Assembly: GCA_963763575.1 (NCBI GenBank)
Contig: CAVXPD010000014.1
Coordinates: 1-64,000, forward strand
Direction: 5' to 3'
Length of the DNA: 64,000 bases
Source: Bog-473 sp963763575
GTDB taxonomy: Bacteria > Actinomycetota > Acidimicrobiia > Acidimicrobiales > RAAP-2
Below the pieces are notes generated by a model. It was given only the letters and a program-made list of their open reading frames with translations, did not search any database and was not told the origin of the DNA. Of the stretch, positions 32,743-41,882 are shown piece by piece (the first letter of the stretch is position 1; every line of letters begins with the position of its first letter). Both the position numbers and the translations under genes were made by a program.

Positions 32743-35568
32743 GTGCCCCCCGAAATGCCCTACCGAGCGCAGGGACTAGTCGGTCGCGAGTCAGAGCTGG
32801 ACGCGATCATCCGCTTCCTCGACGGCGCGCCCGACGGTCCGGGCGCACTCCTGATCGAGGGGCCTCCGGGAATTGGAAAGTCCACCCTCTGGTTCGCCGG
32901 CGTCGAGATGGTTCGAGACCGCGGCTGGTGGGCCCTCACGTGCCGCCCGGTCGAATCGGAGGCCTCCATGAGCTTCGCCGCTCTTTCCGATCTGCTCGAG
33001 GCACTCCCCGAGGCCGCCTTCGCATCGTTGCCTGGGCCTCAGCGTCACGCTCTGGACGTGGCGCTGCTGCGAGCCGAACCAGCCTCACAACCTCCTGATC
33101 CGCGAGCGGTGGCCGTCGCGGTGCTCGGAGTGATCCGCGCCTTGTCGGTGAGCGCACCGGTCCTGATCTGTGTCGACGACCTGCCCTGGTTGGACGGCGC
33201 CTCAGCATCCGTGCTCGAGTACGCGGTGCGCCGGTTGGCCGCCGAACCCGCTGGCTTGCTTGCCACGTCTCCCCGGCGATTGGCGGCAGCCGGTGAGCCC
33301 GCCATCACCTCCGTGCTCCCGGACGAGAGGCGACAGACCCTTTCCGTTGGGCCTCTGACGCTCGAGCCGATTGCCGCGCTGCTCGATGCGAAAGGGAATC
33401 GACAGCTCAGTTGGCCCAAGGTCATTGAGGTGCACGGGGCTTCGGGAGGCAACCCGTTCCTGGCGTTGGAGTTCGCCGCCGCCCTGGGCGGATCGCCAGA
33501 TCGGCAGGGTCGCGCGACTCCATTGCCGGTGCCGGATTCACTCCAGCCCTTGGTGCGGCGCCGCCTTGACGCCGTGTCCGCGGCGGCACGGCGAGTGAGC
33601 CTCATCGTGGCGGCTGCGGCCTCCCCGACCCCCGAGCTGGTCACGGCCGTCTACGGGGATGGGAATCTTGCCGCCGAAGGCCTGCTCGAGGCCGAGGCGG
33701 CCGGCATCCTCGTGGCCACGCCAAAGGGTGTTCGGTTCGACCATCCAATGCTGCGCTCGCTGTGTTACTCGAGTGCGAGCGAGTCCGAGCGACGATGGGT
33801 CCACCAGCGTCTCGCGGCTTGCGCCAACGGTACCGAGGAGCAGGTGCGGCACCTCGCCCTGGCCTCCGCCGGGCCCGACGAGTCCCTCGCTCAGCGGGCC
33901 AGCCAGGCCGCACGCGAAGCGCTTGGACGCGGAGCAGCGGTCAGCGCGGCGGAATTGGCCGACCTGGCGCTCGACTTGTCCACGGACGCGGCGTCGGACG
34001 TCCGTGTCGGCAGGCTGGTCGACGCGGGAAGGCTCCACCTCGCCGCCTTCGACCCCTCGGGAGCCACCCGTTTGCTCGAGGCGGCGGCCGATCTCAGTCC
34101 CAGGGGCCCACAGCGAGCCGCGGCGTTGCACCAGCTCGCTCGTGCGTGCGCGTACACCGAAGGGGTTCCCACCGCCCGTCCACACCTCGAACAAGCTCTT
34201 GTCGAAGCACCGGACGGCTCGCTCCTCAAGGCGCTGATCCACCGGGACCTTGGCTACGCCATGGGACTCAGCTCCGATGGGTTTGGACCGGCAACGATTC
34301 AGCATTTCCTGGCTGCGTTCGACATCGCGGAGCACCTCGGGGAGGACGAACTCCTGACCGAGCTGGAGGCATTCCACGCCGTTGCCGAATTCGTCGCGGG
34401 CAACGGCGTCCGCGATCGTCTCGTGCAGAGGGCTCTCGCGCGTGTCCCACTGCGGCGGCTCGCGATGGAACAGCGACCGAGGATACTGATCAGTCACGTC
34501 TATCGATCGAGCGACGACCTCGCCGGAGCACGCAGCTTGCTGGAGGCCGAATTGGAGGAGGCCCACGAGCAGGGTGCCGAGAGCGACCTGCCGTTCGTCG
34601 TGATGCATCTCGTGACGCTCCATACCTGGACGGGCGATCTAGATGCCGCGCAGGCTCACGCGAAAGAAGGTGTCTCGATCGCACGCGCTGCCGGTGCGGT
34701 GACCCAGCTCGCCTGCATGCACGGTGCCCAGGCCGCGTATCTCGCGTTTCGTGGACCTCTCGACGAATCTCGCAATCATGCCGAGGCCGCAGTGGATGCG
34801 GGACTCCGCTCCGGCGTCTACTACCCCGTCCTCCTCGGATGCCAGGCGCTCGGCCTGGTCGAGTTGCTCACCGGCCGACCTGCGGCCGCCCACGCTGTCC
34901 TCGGCGCAATTACTGACGCGGTTGCCGGGTGGCACCTCGTCGATCCGGGATGGATCGCCCTCAGGGCCGTTCCGGACGACATCGAGGCCTTGGTCCGCAT
35001 GGGCGACCTCGACGGCGCTGAGGCGTTGCTGGCGCCCCTCGAACTGCGAGCCGACCGCCTCGACCGGATCTCCGCCGTCGCCGCCGCCGGACGTTGCCGC
35101 GCCCTCCTCATGTCGGCCAAGGGGAACGAGGACGAGGCTCTGTTGGCCTTGGACCGAGCCCTGAGGGCGCACGAGCGAGTTGAAATGCCCCTCGAGTCGG
35201 CCCGCACACATCTGATCGCCGCCGAAGTGCACCGCCGCGCCCGGCGTCGACAGGCCGCTCGCCAGCACGCCGAGGCGGCCCGATCTATCTTCAGCCGGCT
35301 GGGCGCCATCCCGTGGGCACACCGGGCGCATGCCGACCTCGTCCGCCTGGGTGCCGAGCGATCGGAGGGGCCGGAACTGACTCCCGTCCAACGGGAGGTG
35401 GCATCTCTGGTTGCGGCCGGCCGCACGAACCGTGAGGTGGCGGCCGAGCTCTACATGGGTCTTCGCACCGTCGAGGCACACCTGTCGGCGGTGTACCGCA
35501 AGCTCGGGATCCGGTCACGCAGTGAACTGGCCGCAACCTGGGCGGAGGGGTCGGTACCGCACGCCTGA
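32743..35568 (+). CDS. LuxR-family LAL-type ATPase transcriptional regulator
   Basis: About 941 residues. An N-terminal AAA-type ATPase has Walker A GPPGIGKST near residue 40 and a Walker B-like segment VLICVDDLPWLD. A long TPR-like helical region follows, then a LuxR helix-turn-helix at the C-terminus (LTPVQREVASLVAAGRTNRE, VEAHLSAVYRKLGIRSRSEL). It is probably a ligand-responsive activator. The start is uncertain among GTG 32707, GTG 32743 and ATG 32755. It is complete, unlike the related fragment at the left edge of the window. The target genes are unknown. Confidence 0.9.
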   Translation: MPPEMPYRAQGLVGRESELDAIIRFLDGAPDGPGALLIEGPPGIGKSTLWFAGVEMVRDRGWWALTCRPVESEASMSFAALSDLLEALPEAAFASLPGPQRHALDVALLRAEPASQPPDPRAVAVAVLGVIRALSVSAPVLICVDDLPWLDGASASVLEYAVRRLAAEPAGLLATSPRRLAAAGEPAITSVLPDERRQTLSVGPLTLEPIAALLDAKGNRQLSWPKVIEVHGASGGNPFLALEFAAALGGSPDRQGRATPLPVPDSLQPLVRRRLDAVSAAARRVSLIVAAAASPTPELVTAVYGDGNLAAEGLLEAEAAGILVATPKGVRFDHPMLRSLCYSSASESERRWVHQRLAACANGTEEQVRHLALASAGPDESLAQRASQAAREALGRGAAVSAAELADLALDLSTDAASDVRVGRLVDAGRLHLAAFDPSGATRLLEAAADLSPRGPQRAAALHQLARACAYTEGVPTARPHLEQALVEAPDGSLLKALIHRDLGYAMGLSSDGFGPATIQHFLAAFDIAEHLGEDELLTELEAFHAVAEFVAGNGVRDRLVQRALARVPLRRLAMEQRPRILISHVYRSSDDLAGARSLLEAELEEAHEQGAESDLPFVVMHLVTLHTWTGDLDAAQAHAKEGVSIARAAGAVTQLACMHGAQAAYLAFRGPLDESRNHAEAAVDAGLRSGVYYPVLLGCQALGLVELLTGRPAAAHAVLGAITDAVAGWHLVDPGWIALRAVPDDIEALVRMGDLDGAEALLAPLELRADRLDRISAVAAAGRCRALLMSAKGNEDEALLALDRALRAHERVEMPLESARTHLIAAEVHRRARRRQAARQHAEAARSIFSRLGAIPWAHRAHADLVRLGAERSEGPELTPVQREVASLVAAGRTNREVAAELYMGLRTVEAHLSAVYRKLGIRSRSELAATWAEGSVPHA

Positions 35569-35734
35569 GCAAACATGCGGTTCCCACGGATGAAACCTGG
35601 GATGCGAGGCCGCACCATCTGTCGCACGGTCCAACCCGGACCGCTTTGAGTGGGACGTGTCTCAGATGACATTCGAACGTTCACCGCGCCGGGGGAACCC
35701 CCGTGAAGGTTCCGTGACATCCCCGGAATCACTA

Positions 35735-35763
35735 TTTACACCGGGGATGCAGGGGTGTATAAC
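35735..35763 (+). promoter_or_regulatory. Sigma70-type promoter of the secreted protease
   Basis: A -35 box TTTACA (35735-35740) and a -10 box TATAAC (35758-35763) are separated by exactly 17 bases. Transcription would start near 35770 and give a leader of about 75 bases before the ATG at 35846. The leader contains a hairpin (aacccg/cgggtt) around 35764-35785 and an AAGGAATGAGG stretch near the start codon. Confidence 0.65.
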
Positions 35764-35845
35764 GAACCCGGCGGTAACGCGGGTTGTCAGGTGAGGTCCC
35801 ATCCCTCAGATCGAGGGGCGACAACGACTAAGGAATGAGGTCCTC

Positions 35846-37000
35846 ATGAAGTTGCTACAACGAACCGGGAAGGTCGCGGCCTTCGCCGCGGCATCCATGG
35901 GTCTGGTCTTCCTGGCGGTCGGTTCGGCCGGCGCCGCAGCCTCGGCCAGCCAGCCGGCGCCCACGGCCGTCGGCGGGTCCGCCGTGAACGGCCCAAACGC
36001 TCAGAGCAAGCAGAATGCGACGCTGGCGTATTGGACGCCGGCCCGGTTGAAGGCGGCCCAGCCGCTCGACGTCATCGCCGCCGGCACCGCGCCAGCACCG
36101 CTCGCGGCTCCTCAGAAGCCGACGGGCACGCCGGGCAAGGTCCCGGGCGGCGCACCGCTGGGCGCGACGACAGCCACGGACGGAACGACTCCACAGACCG
36201 AGACGACTCCGTTCGACGCGTTCCAGGTCGGGGCCACCGACCAGAGGAAGTTTCCGTACGATCTGAACGGCAAGCTGTTCTTCACGAACAACGGCGGCAA
36301 CTTTGTGTGCTCGGCCACGTCCGTGGGGTCGCACGACGCCAGCACTGCCGAAAACGAGATCTGGACCGCTGGTCACTGCCTGGTGAACACCGAGGCCAAC
36401 AACCAGGTCGTCGACAGCTTCGCTGAGTTCATCCCCGCCTACAACGGCGTGCATTGCTGCAGCACGGCGACGGTCGCGGCGGAGAAGAAGTGGGCCCCGT
36501 TCGGCATCTTCACGTGGGATGGCGGCTGGGAGAGCAACACGGCCTGGCTCAACAACCGCGACCTCACCGAGGACGAGGCGGCGATGGAGGTCGACTCCTC
36601 GGACATCACCGGCCTCACTCTCGGTCAGGCGGTCGGCTGGGACGGCTTCGCCTGGAACGAGCCCGTCAACGAGCAGTTCGTGACCTTCGGGTACCCGGCC
36701 GCAGCTCCCTACCATGGGGAGCAAATGCAGGCCGACATCTCCGCCACGGGCGGCCAGGACGGTAACGGGGGCGCCAACGGCCAGAACCCGATCTTCATCG
36801 GCAGCCCGTTCACCGGCGGCTCCAGTGGGGGCGCCTGGAACATCGACTGGAAAGACACCGGATCCGGCTTCATCAACGGACACAACGACTACGTCTACCT
36901 GAACTCGTCTGGGCAAGAGAGCCCGGCGGACCAGATGTACTCGCCGTATCAGGACGGCCTCTCGAACAAGGTGCGCTGCTTCGGCGCATCGAGTTGCTAG
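35846..37000 (+). CDS. Secreted trypsin-like serine protease
   Basis: 384 residues with a signal peptide (KVAAFAAASMGLVFLAVGSA, cleavage after AGA). A Pro/Ala/Thr-rich propeptide-like region runs to about residue 120, followed by a chymotrypsin-fold domain. The catalytic His177 is in TAGHC and Ser327 in FTGGSSGGAW. The likely Asp is Asp243 (DEAAME). Cys residues near 155, 178 and 204-205 suggest disulfides. It acts outside the cell; its substrate is unknown. It has its own promoter and a strong downstream hairpin, so it is a single-gene unit. Confidence 0.88.
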   Translation: MKLLQRTGKVAAFAAASMGLVFLAVGSAGAAASASQPAPTAVGGSAVNGPNAQSKQNATLAYWTPARLKAAQPLDVIAAGTAPAPLAAPQKPTGTPGKVPGGAPLGATTATDGTTPQTETTPFDAFQVGATDQRKFPYDLNGKLFFTNNGGNFVCSATSVGSHDASTAENEIWTAGHCLVNTEANNQVVDSFAEFIPAYNGVHCCSTATVAAEKKWAPFGIFTWDGGWESNTAWLNNRDLTEDEAAMEVDSSDITGLTLGQAVGWDGFAWNEPVNEQFVTFGYPAAAPYHGEQMQADISATGGQDGNGGANGQNPIFIGSPFTGGSSGGAWNIDWKDTGSGFINGHNDYVYLNSSGQESPADQMYSPYQDGLSNKVRCFGASSC

Positions 37001-37044
37001 CACTGTCAGCAACGGCGTAAGCAAGCGTCAAGGACGAGACCTCG

Positions 37045-37078
37045 GCGAGGTGAGCCCGCGTGAGCGGGCTCACCTCGC
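37045..37078 (+). terminator. Strong hairpin terminator after the protease
   Basis: A perfect 15-bp stem (GCGAGGTGAGCCCGC paired with its complement) has a four-base GTGA loop, 44 bases after the protease stop. There is no T tract, as is common for actinobacterial terminators. Confidence 0.75.
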
Positions 37079-37219
37079 ACGAGGAGCTGCCGCGTCCAGG
37101 GTGCTGTTCGGCCTCGCAGAGCAGCGCAGCCTCTCTCGGCGCTCAGGAGCAACAGCATTCGAGCGGACTCGATGCCATGCAAACGGGGACGGCTCCCTAG
37201 TGTCGTGAGGGCCGACGCG

Positions 37220-37249
37220 ACCGTGCCGGCCCCGAGAGGCCGGCACGGT
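37220..37249 (-). terminator. Hairpin terminator after the peroxiredoxin
   Basis: A 12-bp perfect stem (ACCGTGCCGGCC paired with GGCCGGCACGGT) has a six-base loop. It lies 31 bases beyond the peroxiredoxin stop, on the minus strand. Together with the hairpin at 37045 it insulates the two convergent genes. Confidence 0.7.
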
Positions 37250-37280
37250 TCAGAGTTCCGCCCGCCACGCGGGCACCCGC

Positions 37281-37916
37281 TCAGCGGTTCGGCTGGGGCG
37301 TGACCCGCAGGTACGGCTTGAGGGCCTTCCATCCCTTGGGGAAGCGGCCCTTGGCGTCCTCGTCGCTGACCGCCGGGACGATGATGACGTCCTCGCCGTC
37401 GCTCCAGTTCACCGGCGTGGCCACCGAGTAGTCGGCCGTCAGCTGCAGCGAGTCGAGGACCCGGAGGATCTCGTCCACGTTCCGCCCCGTCGAGGCCGGG
37501 TAGGTCAGCGTGAGCTTGACCTTCTTGTCCGGGCCGATGATGAAGACCGAGCGGACCGTCAGGGTGTCACTGGCGTTGGGGTGGATCATGTCGTAGAGGT
37601 CCGCCACCTTGCGGTCCTCGTCGCCGATGAGGGGGAACGCCAGGGCGGAGCCCTGCGTCTCCTCGATGTCGCCGGCCCAGCCCTTGTGCGACTCCACCGA
37701 GTCGACCGAGAGCCCGATCAGCTTGGCGTTGCGCTTGTCGAATTCGGGCTTGGCCTTGGAGAACGCGCCCAGCTCGGTCGTGCAGACCGGCGTGAAGTCC
37801 TTGGGGTGGGAGAACAGGATCCCCCAGCTGTCGCCGAGCCACTCGTGGAAGTTGATGGTGCCGTCGGTGGTGTCGGCCGTGAAGTCGGGGGCGGTGTCCC
37901 CCAGTCGTACTGCCAT
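37281..37916 (-). CDS. 1-Cys peroxiredoxin (Prx6-type)
   Basis: 211 residues from ATG 37916, preceded by AGGAGG. The peroxidatic Cys45 lies in HPKDFTPVCTTE. The long C-terminal domain (VNWSDGEDVIIVPAVSDEDA) with the KPYLRVTPQP end is characteristic of the Prx6 group. It reduces H2O2 and organic peroxides, with an unidentified thiol reductant. No resolving Cys is evident. The reading frame extends upstream to 38027, but those residues show no similarity. It is divergent from the crotonase gene. Confidence 0.93.
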   Translation of the reverse strand: MAVRLGDTAPDFTADTTDGTINFHEWLGDSWGILFSHPKDFTPVCTTELGAFSKAKPEFDKRNAKLIGLSVDSVESHKGWAGDIEETQGSALAFPLIGDEDRKVADLYDMIHPNASDTLTVRSVFIIGPDKKVKLTLTYPASTGRNVDEILRVLDSLQLTADYSVATPVNWSDGEDVIIVPAVSDEDAKGRFPKGWKALKPYLRVTPQPNR

Positions 37917-38100
37917 GTGATCCTCCTGAAAGGTGTCGCTCGGAATCTGAGGCTCCGACTGTACCGGGATGTGCCGCAATTGTCGACACGTTTGGTCATA
38001 TTTGGCTCCGCCGGCCCGGTCGGCCAAAACCGCCTCTTACCTGGGGTGGGCCTCGGCTCGATGTGCGGATCTCCTAGCCCGCCCGTGCGAGAATGCCTCC

Positions 38101-38949
38101 ATGAGCCCCCGATCGGCCCGCCCCGCCCCCGGCATCGCCGCCACCGGGCCCCCCGGGGACCGGTACCGGCCCTACAAAGAGGACACGCTCGTCGTCGAGC
38201 AAGACGGCCCGGTGCGGGTGATCAGCATCAACCGGCCCGAGCGGCGCAACGCGGTCGACAGCGTCTGCGCCGACCAACTTCGGGATGCCTTCTTGGCCTT
38301 CGACCTCGACGACGCCGCCTCGGTCGCCGTGCTCACGGGCGTCGGGCGTGCGTTCTGCGCCGGCGCCGACCTGAAGGCGATCGCCGAAGGGGACGTCCGG
38401 CCGGTCCCGGACGAAGGAGCGGGCCCGATGGGACCGACCCGGCTCCTCTTGACCAAGCCCGTCATCGCCGCGGTGGAGGGCTACGCCGTCGCGGGGGGCA
38501 TCGAGCTGGCGCTGTGGTGCGACCTGCGGGTGGCCGCCGAGGACGCCGTCTTCGGCGTGTTCTGCCGGCGCTTCGGGGTCCCGCTCTGCGACCTCGGCAC
38601 GGTGCGGCTGCCCCGGATGATCGGCCACAGCCGGGCTATGGACCTGATCCTGACGGGGCGGGCCGTGGCGGCGTCCGAGGCACTGACCATGGGGCTGGTG
38701 AACCGGGTGGTCCCGCCGGGCCAGGCGCTGGCGGCGGCGGTGGCGCTGGCCCACCAGCTCGCGGCGCTCCCCCAGGTGTGCCTGCGTTCGGACCGGATGA
38801 GCGCGATCGAACAATGGGGGCTGAGCGAAGAGGAAGCGGCCGTGGAAGAGGCCCGGCGTGGGCGTGACGTCATCAACAGTGGCGAGACGCTCGCCGGGGC
38901 GACCCGGTTCGCTGGAGGAGCGGGACGCGGTGGTGCTGCGATCGACTGA
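38101..38949 (+). CDS. Crotonase/enoyl-CoA hydratase-family protein
   Basis: 282 residues from ATG 38101. The CoA-binding motif CAGADLK is at residues 86-92, the oxyanion-hole segment AVAGGIELAL at 129-138, and one glutamate (Glu135) is in place. The position of the second catalytic Glu appears to be PLCDLGT, with Asp or Gly instead. Hydratase activity is therefore uncertain; isomerase or hydrolase roles are possible. The C-terminus is unusually Gly/Ala-rich. Its end overlaps the start of the HAD gene by about 20 bases, suggesting coupling. Confidence 0.87.
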   Translation: MSPRSARPAPGIAATGPPGDRYRPYKEDTLVVEQDGPVRVISINRPERRNAVDSVCADQLRDAFLAFDLDDAASVAVLTGVGRAFCAGADLKAIAEGDVRPVPDEGAGPMGPTRLLLTKPVIAAVEGYAVAGGIELALWCDLRVAAEDAVFGVFCRRFGVPLCDLGTVRLPRMIGHSRAMDLILTGRAVAASEALTMGLVNRVVPPGQALAAAVALAHQLAALPQVCLRSDRMSAIEQWGLSEEEAAVEEARRGRDVINSGETLAGATRFAGGAGRGGAAID

Positions 38950-39712
38950 CCAACGACGCGACGACCCGTCGCCCTCGGGGCGCCCGACCGTGGCGGCGTT
39001 CGACTTCGACGGCACGCTGACCGACGCGGGGAGCGCCTTCCCCTTCCTGATCGCCGTGCGCGGCGTGTGGCCCGTCTTCCGCGCCGTCGTGCGGCTGGCA
39101 CCCGCCCTCCTGAAGGCCGCCGTCGTCGGCGGGGCGGCGGCCGACGACGTGAAGGAGCGGCTTTTCACCCGCCTGTTGGGGGGCATGCCGGCCGGCGAAG
39201 TGGACCGGCGCGGCCGGGCCTTCGCCCGTCATCACCTGCAGCACCATCTGCGCCAGGACGTCCGGCGCCGGCTCGAGTGGCATCAGCGCCAGGGTCACTA
39301 CACGGTCATCGTGTCCGCGTCGCCCGAGTGCTACGTGAGCCCGGCCGGCGAGGAGCTCGGCGTTGACGGCGTGGTCGCCACCCGCCTCGCGGTGGGCGGG
39401 GGCGGCCTGCTCACGGGCGGCTACGAGGGCAAGAACTGCCGGGGCGCCGAGAAGTACGCCCGCCTGCTCGGCCACCTGCGCGCCGCCGGGATCCTCGGCG
39501 GGCCCGCCACCGAGCAACCGGTGCTCTGGGCCTACGGCAACAGCCGGGGCGACCTGCGCCTGCTCAACGCGGCCGACCACGGCGTCGATGTCGGGCGCCT
39601 CGGGCCGCTCGGCCGCCTGCGCCGCTTCCCCCGCCTGGCCCAGGTCACCTCCGACGCGGCGGCCTCGGCCGGCTCAACCGGGCACGGCGGCGATGCCCAC
39701 CGCATGGCCTGA
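38930..39712 (+). CDS. HAD-IB family phosphatase (SerB-like)
   Basis: 260 residues from GTG 38930, with GGAGGAG nine bases upstream inside the crotonase gene. The HAD motif I nucleophile is DFDGT (Asp25, Asp27). Motif II is IVSASPECYVSP, and motif IV GNSRGDLRLLNAAD. The helical cap is of the IB type, as in phosphoserine phosphatase and in lipid-linked relatives. The substrate is not determined. Its 3' end overlaps the convergent SpoIID gene by 39 bases. Confidence 0.87.
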   Translation: MVLRSTDQRRDDPSPSGRPTVAAFDFDGTLTDAGSAFPFLIAVRGVWPVFRAVVRLAPALLKAAVVGGAAADDVKERLFTRLLGGMPAGEVDRRGRAFARHHLQHHLRQDVRRRLEWHQRQGHYTVIVSASPECYVSPAGEELGVDGVVATRLAVGGGGLLTGGYEGKNCRGAEKYARLLGHLRAAGILGGPATEQPVLWAYGNSRGDLRLLNAADHGVDVGRLGPLGRLRRFPRLAQVTSDAAASAGSTGHGGDAHRMA

Positions 39713-41782
39713 GTACCCGGGGACGGCGGTGGTGACGTCGCCGAAGTAGGGCGCGTCACCGTAGGCGAAGGCCTGCCCGCTGCCGTCGACGGCGTCGAAG
39801 CCCTGTCCCGTGACGTCGGGGATCAGGGCGACCATCGGGCTGAACATGGAGCTGAGCCCCGGAGAGCCCACGGCGAGGCCCACGGTGGGTGCGGACCCGA
39901 AGCCGTGCGCGGTGCCGTCGGCCTCGAGCATCCAGTAGCCGCCGCCGCCCGGCGACGGCGCCACGCCGACGATCGGGGTCGGGGGCGGCGACGCCCCGAG
40001 GGAGCCGAAGAACCCGGCGTCGCCGAAGGCGAAGATCCCGCCGTCGGACGCGACCAGCCAGTAGCCGCGGCCGTCGTGGGTGGGCACCATGCCGATGACC
40101 GGCTTGTTGAGGTGCAGGGCCCCGGTGCTCCCGTAGAACGGTGCGTCGCCGAAGGCGAAGATGCCGCCGTCGGACGCGACGAGCCAGTAGCCCCCGCCGT
40201 CGGGCGTCGTCGCCATGCCGACGACCGGCTGGTTCAGGACCAGGTTCCCCGTGCTGCCGTGGAACTGCGCGTCACCGAAGCTGAAGACGCCTCCGTCGCT
40301 TGCCACCTCCCAGTATCCGTGGGCGTCGCCGGTGGCAGCCATCGCCACGACCGGTTGGTTGAGGACCATCCCGCCGGTGCTGCCGTAGAACTGGGCGCTC
40401 CCGAAACTGAAGACGCCGCCGTCCGACGCGTTGATCCAGTAACCCGACACACCGCCACTGGCGCCGCCGACCCTGGTGATGTCCGAGAGGTTCTCCAACC
40501 GGGCGGGGCTGTAGTAGTGGCCAACGATCTGGCTGAAGTTCCAATTGCCGTCGCCGTTGTCCTGGCCGATGGCGTATCCGAGGGCGCCCCACTGCCCCAT
40601 GCCGATGCCGTGACCCCATCCCTGCCCGGTGATCGACATTGCGCCGCCGGCGGTCGAGGTGATGGAGAAGAGGTCCGACTTCAAGCCGAGGTCGGTATAG
40701 AACTCGGTGCCGGGGACGGTCACGCTCCCAGCACTCCCGTTCAAGGTGATGGTGTCGACCCGGCCGAAGGGGAAGTCGAAGGGATGGCCCGGGTCCGTGG
40801 TGGCTGACACTTGGCCGTTGAAAGAGCCGATCTGTGGCCACGTGGCGTTGAGCGTGGCGTCGCTGACCGAGGTGGTCCAGTGGTGGTTGGGGTTGCCCGA
40901 CACCGCGTCCCCGTTGTCAGGCACCGGGTTGAACGGAGACCCCTGGTTGGCACTCGAGGTGTAGCCACCCGTCGAGGCGGAGTACTCGGTGGTGGCGATC
41001 TGGCCGTTCGGCATCACCATGACCTGACCCGCCGTGTCGTTGGCCGCCTCGATGCTCGTCGCAGACTCGAACTCGATGCCGCGGTAGGTCTGACAGGTGA
41101 GGTCGCACGTGTCGGCGTAACCGCCGTAGCCGCCCAGGTTCGCAAGTACGTACGAGCGCACGGCGATCGCTTGGGCCTCGAGCTCCTGGAAGCCCCACGG
41201 CATGCTCTGGGGACCGGCGCCACCCAGACTGCCCCAGCTCGACGGCGATTCCCCGGGCACGGTGTCCGCGACGTACGGCTCGAGCGGCAGCGTGTTGACC
41301 GTCCTGGCCTGGCCGGCCGAGTTGTATACCGCGCTCAACGTCCCGCGGACGTTGGGGCTGCCGCCCGCCACGCACAGCGTCAACAGCCCACCGACCGGCG
41401 ATGCCGTCGGTGTGCCGCCCTGGTTCCCCGAGACCTGGGTCCACGGGCCCGCACACCCCGCACCGACGTCGATGTTCCACGTCCCGCTCCCGCTCTGTTG
41501 GAACCGAACCGCCGCCGCCTCGGCCACACCCGGAGCGGAGACGCCGCCGTGGTACCCGGCGACGATCACGTCCAGTCCGTCGTTCTCCTGCATGTCGATG
41601 GTGACATTCACCGAGTCGGACGGCAGGGCACGCGGGGTGGGGGCCGCCGCCGCCGACAAGGGGCCGAACAGGGCGGCAGGCACCACGAATGAGGCCACGA
41701 CCAGCGCCGCCACGAGGGCGCACGCACGCTGGCGGCGGCGCCGCACGAGTCCTGGGCGCGTAACGAGGGTGTCGTGCGGCAC
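39674..41782 (-). CDS. Secreted SpoIID/LytB-domain protein with 42-residue propeller-like repeats
   Basis: 702 residues from GTG 41782, with a long basic signal peptide (ACALVAALVVASFVVPAALF). Residues about 130-430 contain the SpoIID/LytB domain: LPLEPYVADTVPGESPSSWG, then QAIAVRSYVLANLG, and GQGWGHGIGMGQWGA. SpoIID proteins cleave peptidoglycan glycan strands. The C-terminal 250 residues are five to six repeats of 42 residues (GGYWLVASDGGIFAFGDAPF, then YGSTG and a hydrophobic PVVGM strand). The same repeats occur in the protein at 46314. It is likely a wall-bound lytic transglycosylase with an adhesive or structural repeat domain. Confidence 0.85.
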   Translation of the reverse strand: MPHDTLVTRPGLVRRRRQRACALVAALVVASFVVPAALFGPLSAAAAPTPRALPSDSVNVTIDMQENDGLDVIVAGYHGGVSAPGVAEAAAVRFQQSGSGTWNIDVGAGCAGPWTQVSGNQGGTPTASPVGGLLTLCVAGGSPNVRGTLSAVYNSAGQARTVNTLPLEPYVADTVPGESPSSWGSLGGAGPQSMPWGFQELEAQAIAVRSYVLANLGGYGGYADTCDLTCQTYRGIEFESATSIEAANDTAGQVMVMPNGQIATTEYSASTGGYTSSANQGSPFNPVPDNGDAVSGNPNHHWTTSVSDATLNATWPQIGSFNGQVSATTDPGHPFDFPFGRVDTITLNGSAGSVTVPGTEFYTDLGLKSDLFSITSTAGGAMSITGQGWGHGIGMGQWGALGYAIGQDNGDGNWNFSQIVGHYYSPARLENLSDITRVGGASGGVSGYWINASDGGVFSFGSAQFYGSTGGMVLNQPVVAMAATGDAHGYWEVASDGGVFSFGDAQFHGSTGNLVLNQPVVGMATTPDGGGYWLVASDGGIFAFGDAPFYGSTGALHLNKPVIGMVPTHDGRGYWLVASDGGIFAFGDAGFFGSLGASPPPTPIVGVAPSPGGGGYWMLEADGTAHGFGSAPTVGLAVGSPGLSSMFSPMVALIPDVTGQGFDAVDGSGQAFAYGDAPYFGDVTTAVPGYSGHAVGIAAVPG

Positions 41783-41882
41783 GATGCAACCAGGCTAGGG
41801 CGCGCACCAGGGCGTACGCGTGCATGGTCGCAGTGCATGGTCGCAATCGGGGTGCGAGGTGGCACCGGTACACTCCTCGGCC

